64,000 bases of DNA from Norana najaformis (lineage: Eukaryota > Annelida > Clitellata > Crassiclitellata > Hormogastridae): NCBI GenBank assembly GCA_964023275.1, contig OZ029916.1, forward strand, positions 43,498,896 through 43,562,895. The letters are read 5' to 3'. Positions 44,601 through 55,974 of this stretch are shown one piece after another. The position numbers were made by a program, and so were the translations under genes. How positions within the stretch are numbered: the stretch's first letter is position 1; the number at the start of each line of letters is the position of its first letter. The notes under the pieces were generated by a model. That model was not told the origin of the DNA and searched no databases. It worked only from the letters and a program-made list of their open reading frames with translations.

Positions 44601-47600
44601 ATCTCCGGTTTCAGTGCCATCAGTCCTTAGGTGGCCACTAGTGACCATACATCGGCGGTAGATGGCAAGTCTTACCCGCCGAACCCAAGGTTATCTACGC
44701 AGTGAAACTGCTACTCATTTTACTACTGCCCTCTGGCGAGTAGCGGCTGAGTCGACCTTTATGGGGCAAGCGGGATTCGATCCCGCTTCCTTCCGCTCTT
44801 CGTGCCAGCGTGTTACCAATCGGCCACCGAACCGCCCCTTATCCCCTGGCACTTAATCAAAAACACAATAAGTGAGACAGCTATGGTCATGCCAGATAGG
44901 TTGTAATGTAATTAGCCGAATGAACATTGTAAAGTTGTAGAGTAATGCTGCAGTGTTTTGTTAGAGACACATCTTACGACAGTGAGGTAGTGGAGGAGCC
45001 GTCCATCGATTCGAGCTTCGTAGAACTGATCTTTGTACTGTGGAAGTCCTATGTCATCCAACCACCCTGAAATGCAATGTAATGCATGTGTTTTGACATT
45101 TATATAGCACCTTTATTCTTTTACAAAACCTCTGAAGCGCACTGTGTACAAGGCTAAAAGGTCAATAAGAAGGAAGCTAAAATATATATGATGGTGATTG
45201 TGCGTACGAAACAGCAGCAATGAATTGTTACAAAAGTCTTTGCTTCTTTCTGGAAGTTTTACTTCTAACGATCAACTTTGGACTGGCTATAATCAAGTTC
45301 CTACAACATCAGAGTTCCTTGAACAACTTAAAGAATTCTAGTTTAGACTATGAATCTGATGCACGAAACTTTCTCGTGAAGATGTCTCTTGCAAAGGGGA
45401 AAATCACATTCTTGCAATTCAACCCAAAAGATAACTACGTACTTAGTTCAACTGATTTTGAATAGGTACATTAAGGTAATTGCTTTATGGACGCTTAACT
45501 CGTGTAATAAAAATTTAAAATCCTTTCTAAAGACTGAAGTCATCGTAATTTCGCTCAATGTAGGTCATACCTTCGTTACCTATTCGTGATTTTCAACAAA
45601 AAATTAAGTGCAATGCTACAATCTAACCACTGACTGTTAGCTAACTAATGAACTTTTTGCTCTTAATAAACTTTTACACCACTTAGGCAACCATAGACCA
45701 TGCCTTTGTGAGTTACCTAAAAGTGTCTCTGTTCAAACATACTGTATATACATAATTTATTTGCTCCTGTTCTAAGTTTCTAGTTCTGCAGAATTGTTTC
45801 ACCTGTGGGTAAAAAGTAATAAATACTGATAATGACAATATTTGTGTGAGCATACTGGCAACCCAGTTGTGGTCAAGGTCGCTAACTGGAGAGCGCTTTT
45901 CCGCTGTGACAGCCTGAAGTGCGAGCTGCAACTTCTTCCGATGAAACCGGTTGTGGATTTCCAGTTCCTGGAAGGAGAAAATATATATGCACAGTCAGTT
46001 AGCATCCCTTTCCAGTTCCTGGTGTCATTCTGTATTAATTATTATAAATGTTTCATACCTTATTTCTTCAAACATTTGCACACATATGCTCCATCAAATC
46101 CGTGAAATGTGAAAACTTTCAAGGTAGCTACTGTGGCGAGGCATTTCTCTAGCACATTTAGCGACATCTGGTGTAAGTCCGTGTCTTCTGAGTCAGCGCA
46201 CTAGTCTAAAGTTCTATGACATAGCTGTATAAATTTTGTACTGTCAGCTATTCCCATAAATGATTCACCTCATCGTCCATCCATCCGTCCATCCTTCCAT
46301 CCATCCATGCATATCATATGGAGCCTTCTTTAGTGCCGCTATAGTATTATGCAAGGCATAAATTGCTGGTCACTTTGAAACAAAACGAAAATCCATAATC
46401 ACAATCCTTGGATGGAGACAGCAAAAGACCCAACTTGTCACTATTCAAACATGTACTGGTATCCATCTATGCATCCATGTGTGCATCCATCCATGAGTGC
46501 ATCCATCCATCCATCCGTCCATCCATCCATGCATTCACCCACCCGCCCATCCATCCCAAAAGTGCTTTTGTTCACCTTCTCCATGTGCATCTGCTTACCT
46601 TTTCAAGGTCGCGGTTGGATGCCTTGAGCAGTTGTTCTCCATTTTTCACCCAGCGTCGGCAGTTGCCAATGTACATGCTCAACCCAAGAACGTGCAGCCA
46701 GAGCGCCACACGGTCCGTGTCCCATCGACCAAACGGTTGATTGACATCACTAGAAAAGCACACAAATTCTGACTTTACTATACTTTACTATAATCCTAAT
46801 CTACTTCAAAGCTGACTGGATAGAGCGCTCGGCTTGTAACAAGGAGAGCACAGGTTCGAGCCTCCCCTTAGATGGTTACTGTGGAGGGACCTTGAGCAAG
46901 TCCTTCATGAACAATAAATAATAACAATCGTAATAATAAAGTGCCATTCATATTTAGGTAGAGGACTTCATATGGCTGCCAAAGCTAGAATTAGAAGGAG
47001 GTTTCAGTGTAATGGTAATCAGAAATTTGTATGGAGCCGCTTCAAAAAAACTAATCAGAGACACTCTCTACGTTAGTCTAAACAATGTTAAACTTCATTA
47101 ACAGCAAAAAGTTCATCAGTAAGTAAAGCAATGTTCAGGTAAACAGAAAAGTCACCAGAAATTCGTTACAACACAATTTTAACACAAATTCTTATACAAA
47201 ACAGTAGGAACATGGATCCCAAATTTAACTCACCTACAGAAAATAAACTAGTTATAATACGATCTCGTTATGACACAATCTTGTTATAAGGCGGCTCCCA
47301 AAGACAATGTTGTAACAATTTTTAGGTGTACATGATTTGAAGAAGTGCAAAAAGTCACAGTACTTGTTTCAAAGAACTCATAGTACTGATTCTCTGACAC
47401 GAAGAAGTTTCTGTAATTGTAATTGTAATATGACATTTATAAAGCACCGCTTCAAGAGTAAACTCATCAGATGGGCTCCCAACCTGAACCAGTGAGACCG
47501 CTGTCAAATAATACAGAATTCAGCTTGCAAAACTGCGGAAGGGACAAACTGAGAAGCTCGAGCCACAGTTCTTGGGAAAGGCAATTCCAGCTGTTAGGTC

Positions 47601-50600
47601 CAACACAGGCAAAGCTTCTGTTATGAAATGGTAAATAAAACCATATCTTGTCTAAACTTAGTACTATTATTATTATTATTAATCTTCTGTTGTACCAGTG
47701 TCTAATGCACAAGTCCTCAACCGTTGGCACACCAAACCGTAATCAGGTCGCCATCCAGAGTACCAGTCCAATAAGACAGTGAGGCAGCCTACGATGGATA
47801 ATCAATTTTAAAAAGATAAGTTTTAGGCTAAGAATGAAATGACACAAGAATAGCACAGACTCCAGAAGCTCTCTTCATATCAACTAAGAAAAAGTCTGAA
47901 GACATGAAACTGACTAGATCTCTTCGGAGAGGCCAAGACGTGCTCCAACTGTCGATCGCAAAGGAGAACGCTTGAAATCCTCCAGTCTGTCATCAAAATC
48001 TTGCGATCTTCTCTTCATCCTGCAAAACAAAACCAAGATTATCCTGTTGTATCATAACTGACATCCTAATACACAACCACTTACATCATCAGTTAACGTG
48101 TTTCATAAGACAGTACAGCTACATAAATGTCAAGGTGTAAACGTAACACTTGCTACAAAATTCTGCATGTAGCAGTAGCCAATTGGTAGAGCACTCAATT
48201 TGTAACGTGAAATGTCTAAATCCGAGACTCCTGGAGATGACCACTCTATATCGCCTACGATTCCTCACTCAGTCGATGGACATATGGCATGTTAACAAAT
48301 GCATTACTTATGGACGCTAAACAGGTTCTTGTCTCATTACTGATTATCTAATCTAATGAATTCTATAGCGCAGTTATCATTACACACAAGACCTTTGAGA
48401 GGTTCGTAAAAGGTGCTATAAAATATTCAAATATATCAATCTACAGTTGCTTAAGACCAAAGCTGTAACAGAATTTTATCTAATGACTGCTCCTATACCG
48501 TTACCATACCTGCCCAAGGCATCAATCGACTGTTGTCTCGTGTAAAATTACGGACAAAAGTCGTAATCCATTAGAGAAGTGCAGATAAATTTTGATAGGT
48601 CAGCGAAACCAGAAGTCAGGCTACGGTGGGTAAGCAAGTAGAAACACAACAGGCTTCAGTTTGGACCTCTCTACACTAGTCAGGAATGATATCAAAGAAC
48701 TGGGCAGTAAATTCCAAAGCTCTGGACCAGCCTGAAAGCACGACATATTTTAACGCAAACAAGAGTCACAGTGTAACCATCATCGAATGGTGCCCTGTCA
48801 TCTACTTTAAACTGAAAATTTTACCTGCTGCTAATGCTTCCTGTTGCCCGGCTTCTGTGTTCACTTCTGGATTGTTGTTATCAAATTTCAGTAGTACTGT
48901 ACTGTATAAAAGTGCAATTATGGTAAGAACAAGAACAAAGTCCTACTTGTCGAAGAATTTCTTGAGTCCACTGGGTTGTGACTTCTTTGTCTGAATTCTT
49001 GTTGGTGTCTGACTCCTGCTGCCTCGTTTGTCCTTGTCTGCCTCCTCGTCCTCCTTCTTCCCTTCCTCTGCCTCTTCCACCGTCGGTGTGGTCGAAGTGA
49101 CAGGGGCAACTGAAAGAACCCAGAATGAACTAAATGAATAAAAGTTCAGTCAAAATCATAAAACCGGATCAAAGTGAAATTTAGAAAGGGCTGTACGTCC
49201 TAAAGACAAAAATACAAAGATAGAAAATCATTTGTGAGGTTCTTAAAAGGCACTGCACAAATAGCCACACATACATGCACAGATACATACAGTATATACA
49301 CACATACATACACACCTACATACATACAAACATACATATATAAATACACAGATACACAAATACATAAAGATCACGATAGAAAGAGGCAAACTTAAATTAC
49401 CACAACCTTAATTCAGACAGTCAAACAAAGACACACACAAGAGACAAAATACAGAAAGACACATAAAAACACACACACAGAAAGACATAAACAGACAGAG
49501 AAAGATATGCACACTGACAAACAGCAGCAAATTATGTTAAATTACAGGAAAGCAGTTCAGACAGTTAGAAAAACTGAGACAGACAGAACAGAACAAGCAA
49601 AGACAGAGGCAAACAAACAGGCAGGTCCACCAACAACACACAAGCAGCAAGTATGGAAAGGATACTTATTTAAGTTAAGTAAGTATGTACATGTGTGTTT
49701 TCTGTGTGCATACATATAAATGTATGTATGTATGCGAACGTTTGTATAGTACCTTTCAAGAAACGGTGAAAAACATTACACAAATACTGATGAATAAACT
49801 AGTTTAATGAAATCTCGTTACAACATGATCTCATTGTAACACGATCTCGTTATAACACGATCTCATTATAACACGATCTCGTTATTACATGATCTTGTTA
49901 TAAAGCGGCTCCCAAAGACAATGTTGTACATACAAGCAACGGCTCCAACTGATTGATGATACTTTATGCATAATGATGAAGGCGTTACAGAACTTGTTAG
50001 ATGTATATGCAAACTGAAATAATTGATAAAGATAGTACGCCTCTTACCAAGACTCGGAGTCGACCTGCTCCTGCGATTTCCCTGCGATTTGAGGATGCCT
50101 TTTCCAAGAGATTGAAAGGCTCGGTTTTGCCTGCGTTGAGTTGTGGCCCCCTGACCCGAAATGGCAGCCGTGGAGTGCGGAGGCAGAGGAGGACGCTTCT
50201 CTGATGGAGACATCGAAGACGTCGACTCGACTACGTTGGAGTTGGACGTCAGAGTGTCATGACTTCCAAAATTCTCTTTCTTTGCAGCAGCCAGAGCCTA
50301 TTGCAAGCAAAACTTAATTCATTACAACACTGACTACATGACAGTCATGTATGTATGTATGTATGTATGTACATATGAATGTACGTACGTATAAATGAAA
50401 ATATTTAATGAAGCACTTTTGAAGTATCTCTTTAAAGTGTTGCACTCATGAGCGTAAATGGTGTAAAAGTTCATTAAGAAGAACAAGTTCAAGTGTACGC
50501 AAATAACACTCAAATCACCAGAAAAGTCACCACTGGTGGGCTCTTGCACGCACATAGAGCTCAACCAATAGAGTCCTACCCAGACCTGGCAGTTGAAAAC

Positions 50601-53600
50601 CATATTCAGAATTGATCAAATCAGTGTAATTTTGACTATCAGGATTAAATTTTGTAATCTTCACTCTAACACAGCAACTGGTAGAACATAATGTAAATCT
50701 AAAGAGCAACAAAACACATACACATACATGTGTCATTACACACTGCAGTATTTTCTACGTGACGCTGCAAGATGCCATTTTACGTAGAGTTCATGTTTCT
50801 AACCTTTGTAGTGTATGAAGCAAGATTGTCATAACTGCTGCTTGAATCTCCAAAATTGTTGAGCGATGAAAGTGGCAGTGAAGCGGATATGGCAAGCGCT
50901 TGATGAGTAGCAGCCGCCAGTCGAGGAGCACTCAGTGAGCGCAGTTGAGCTGAACACGAAAAGGTAGGGAAACACAAGGTAAAGTAATTGAACCTTCAAT
51001 TAAAAGCAAGTCACCAACTTAAATGCACAATTGTATGGTAAGGAAAAGTAAACAAGGTAAAGGTGACATATCCATCTATACACACCTCTACAGAAACTCC
51101 TCAGAAGCATTAAAGTAAAGTTAACACAATTATGTATGCACCTTTAGCGAAATTCCTCGAAAAGCATGATCCTGAGGGTCATTCTAAATGCCGAGATGCA
51201 AGGTGTCCTGTTGTAATGATTACTTTTACACTTTTATAGTAAAATTAGTTATCAAATTAATTATTATAATCGCAAAAATCCTAACAATACATGGCCCATT
51301 ACAGCTAAACGATCATAATAGTATTTAAGCAAACAATCAGTCATTAATCTTAAGAATATAAGGTAAATGAACCAGCTGGATCCAGCAAGGCTTCTTCAGA
51401 GGGCGAATTGTTCGAGTCCTGCAACAGAAATCCAGACAAAGAGTTTTACGTTCAAACATTTATTTGCTCATTTAGGATGCAACACAAACTTTAAACTCTT
51501 TAAAACATTTCCCTCTGATTAAATAAATAGTTGCTCACTTTATGACAAATCCTATTACCATAAGGTACAACAACAGTAACAATCCACATGATTTGAGAAT
51601 ACCACACCTCATGAACAAAAAATAATTAAAATAATTCGAGTATATATGATTCCTCAAGAAAAAATATAACAGGGCGGGAGCAACTGACCAATAGTTCCAC
51701 TTGAAGTGGCAATTGATTCACTTTAAATGACCATGTCTTGAGCATCATAATAACGGCATTAAATCAGTCATTAGATTAGATTATGGCTATCTCTTGGATT
51801 ATATCCAAGAGAGGAGTCTGCTTGGATTAATCAAAAAGAGGTACTCACATGCTTCCGGCATGTGCTACGAAAGAGTGGAGACTGCTCATAGAAAGAGATT
51901 ACCCAAGGCTCAATAATTCCTGGATGCCGAGCTTGGGGAAGACTCAAGATGACATAGATCGATAACATCAAGTTATAGACAGAATCATCATTCGACCAGT
52001 TATTACACTTTTATAGTAAAAAAGGGACAGAAGCAGACTGCACAAAATTGTCCGTGAAGTAGCCAATCCTTGGCTCAAGAATGGTTAAAGGCAAGACAAG
52101 ACGTCTCTTGGACTACTGGTAACTAATTCTTTGTCCACACTATGATTATGACCTGAATACAGTGGCATTCAGAAGCTGTGTGCAAAAAGCAAGGCACTAG
52201 AACAAGGACATCATGTGCAACATGAAAAATTTAATTATAATTATTAACATAATTAGTACAGTAAAAATAAATAGCAACATACCTGAGTAGTTTTGTTGTC
52301 TGTCAAGCTGCTGGCATCCTCCTCCCCACTGGATTTGATATCTTCTCCATTTCCATCTTGCCATAGATGAATGTTCTCCAAGACTGAAAACAAAGATCAC
52401 ACATCCAAGCATACTCAAGGGAATTAATTGCTGCACTTCTGCGAGGTACTTTAAAGTTCTAATTAAGTGACTTGATACACACACGCATACACACTTTGTA
52501 AATTGAGGTTAGCTACTTCCTAAATTGAGGTTTTGTTGTCCCTGTCACCTCCAGTCCCAAAGGCCAACAATGACCACATTTGTAGCTTCAAGCTCCATTG
52601 ATAGTCTGGTCTTATATGGTTTCAGGAGAGTACCAGCATTAATTGGGTCCCAACTCTCAGTTTCCCTCTGAAAGCAAGTCCCAAGTCTCCTTTCTCGGGT
52701 TCAAACTCTGGTGTTCATTTATCTGTAGAATATTTCTAGAGTGGCATAATAATTATGCACCCCAATTAATGTTGCTAAATTTGGTGGAGTACTCCAAACA
52801 ATTGTCATCTAAGGGCACTTCTGGCATACTGCTTTTCAGTTTTAATAAATCAAGTATTCTGGAATAAGGACTTAGCAAATTAAATAATTTTTAATTTGAG
52901 ATCGAATCAGTGCAGGAATTCGTTCTCACTTTGCGACTTCTTTAGTTGAACCAAGACTTCTTCCATCTTCTTATACTTATTCAGGGCTCGCTTGAGTTCT
53001 TCAATTCGAGAATTCTACAAAATTTGAGAAGTCTACGATTTCAACTGCTGTCCTTTACTAATCCTAAAATCAGCCTGCCACTTATGGTGCTATACAAATT
53101 CTTGTTGTTACATTACATTACACTGTGGCAGAGGCAGGGCTAGATAAATGGACAAACGACTGCAAAACTGTTACACATGAGGCACCAGATGGTTAGATGT
53201 ATAGCCATCTGAACATAAATGTATTCCACCTTCTAATAACCTCTTGAAGGCACTCCTTGCTGGTTTGTTAAGAATGAAAAAATTGAAGGCAAACATATAA
53301 TGCTCGAATCGCCGAAAGCCATCTCCACTGGCAGGTTCTCACATACACACAGAATTTATATTTAAGCAGCTCTGATTAGATAAGACTGATTTAGATACAA
53401 TAAGATTAAGTCAGAGTATACAGTAGTGAGTAAACCTTCTCGTTATCCGCGATCTTCAGTAACTCAACCACATGCTTCAGTTTTTCCAGTTCGTGCTCTA
53501 CAGAAAAATGACAGTCTGAAACTCATCATAGATTCATGTCTGTTATAGTCCACTTGTTCATCTGTCCACTTTATTGCCTCTCACCCACCACCCTTCCCAC

Positions 53601-55943
53601 AATGCAGAACTCATCTACTCTTCGTTTCCCACCACAAAAAAATTTCCCACCAAGCAACAAATTTCAGACAACTCACCAAATCTTTCTCATAATTCAAGCA
53701 GATTCACACAAAACCACCGTCGACTTCCTTGCTTACTTTACCATCAGGAACCAATCCACACAAAGCTCTTTAATACTCTAATCAAATCTAATCTCGAGAC
53801 TTCTATAGCACCACTATCATAACAGACCAGCCACCTTGATGGTCACTTCAAGTCATAGTCAACAGGAAAGGTCAACATCAGAGAGGTCAGAGAGATTTCT
53901 CTGACCTATCGCATTTCGGCCCATTACAATTTTTCTACTGCTGTTTCACTTGAAGCAACTCTTGATGGTTGCCTTGTGCATTACGATAACGGCGCTACAG
54001 AAGTCATTGGATCAGACAACTGGTGGATAAGCAAGCTGGAAAACATAGTAGTAGTTCTTCAGTTTAACGACATCTTACGGCATCAAAGGCCGTTGACGTC
54101 GCCCTCCTCCTTTATCCAGGCTTGGGACTGGCACCAACTGAATACGGCAGTGGCAGAGTAAGGAAAAGATAGACTTTAAATCTGAGACAGGAGCTGGATG
54201 ACAGCAAAGAGTTAGTAGAGAGGACAGAACTTTGGGCCAGCCACTGATTAATAAACAACCACTTTCACACTATTCACCTGCTCTGATACCATTCTTCTGC
54301 TTTAACACAGTCCAACTGATTTCACAAAATTCCTCCACTTTCCCACCATTGTCAACACCCTCGATTAGCCTATTAGCCCTTCAGCAATTCCCAGACATCT
54401 TACAGACGGTGCTGAGCAGACACCCTTTATGTAACAGATTCTCCAGCTCAAAAAACCTACAGCTGCACAACAACAACTTGAAGCCGCACAGTAACAGATT
54501 CCAGCTGCCTAATAATAGCAACCATTGGCTTCATAAACGTTTTATTCCCCTGAACTTGGCTCTAGACCCTGAGCTGCGGTTTCTACTTACGGCCGCTGCG
54601 ATCTGGAGATGTGTGAGCTGTGCGAGCCAAGCGACTTGTGAGTCCAGTCACCTCAACGGTTCGTTCATTCAGACTGCTATGCAGGTCGCTGATACGTCGC
54701 TGTGCAACGCATGCAATGCAACAACAACACATGTCAAACACATGCAACTCAACAACAAAAACATCAGTGCAACAGGCACCCTGGACACACAACAGTGCAG
54801 TGGTAACATAACACTAATATTATTTCTGCATTTATTAAGCGCCACTGCCTAATGAGAAATCACCAGTTGATTGCATGAAGGACTTGCTCAAGGTCCCTAT
54901 ACAGTAACTGTCTCAGATGAGGCTCAACACTACGTACTCCGTTTTGCAAGGCAAGTCGTCAACCAATCAGCAACCACATCAAATAATCTAGGTCTCCATA
55001 CAAAGCGGCCAAATGTCTCAGGGGAGTATCGAACCCATGCACCCTGCCATAACAAGGCATGCACTTGTCCAACCTGACACCATATCAGTTGATTGCACTG
55101 GCCTTGTAACACTGATCGACTCATCATAGTGCAGTCTTGTGCACAGATATCTCTGCTCTATCATGAGTTTCACTGATCCCTACATAACATAACATGGATT
55201 TTCAGTGAATCAGAAGACATTTCATATGTGTTGCAGCCACTGCAATTTCCAAGGTGTTGTCAAAACCCAATTCTTCTTAGATTCCTCTAACAAGATATGA
55301 TGAAGTCCACTGATACAGAACTATCATCTAAACCATTCCACAATTTCTGCCCTAGTTTCTTATCCATGGCCCTGGGTCACCTGGTTTCACGTTAATTCAA
55401 AGAAGCTTTCTGTTATATTCTCCCAATATAACAGAATGCAAAATGATAATATTAATTAAATGATTGTTGCTAATCATCTTTGTTTACTTTTCCCAAAAAA
55501 GAAATTGACACAGATACAAGTTAAGCATGAAGCATACAGTTGATAAGGTGGTAAACATCCTTCCACTGCATTAATGCTCAAGTCTGGATGGCATTCAGAA
55601 ACTAATCTTAGCACCTGAGCTGACAACTGACAATGTAAAAGCATTATAGAAGCAGCTCACAACTTACGATGCTTTGTACATTGTCTTTATTACAGTTACA
55701 AATACAATTACAATAACACTCACCTGCGCAGCGCTGAACTTGTCTTCAAGACCCTGCAACTCTCGTTCCATTCGCGCCAATCGCAACCGCAGGCGATTGT
55801 TTTCAACCACCAGATCGAGTTTCATGTTATCCAAACCCCGGGCTGAGGGTCCACCGTCTGACTGGTCCTGCATCATCAGTGACATCACTGCCGTCATCAT
55901 TATCATCATTTAGTTCCTCATCACCATCACCACCACCACCACC

Positions 55944-55974
<31 letters not shown>

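Noticed and set aside
44750..44838. Considered as a functional tRNA gene on the minus strand
   Set aside because: Pol III boxes are good, but the sequence continues into a SINE body with its own target-site duplication, and a full cloverleaf is not formed.
46408..46772. His/Pro/Ser-rich plus frames ([10 protein letters not shown] type)
   Set aside because: Translation of (CATC)n microsatellite, with antisense of the SAM1 exon.
52643..53822. Several plus-strand frames of 60-80 codons
   Set aside because: No recognisable family. They overlap liprin-beta exons in antisense or lie in introns.
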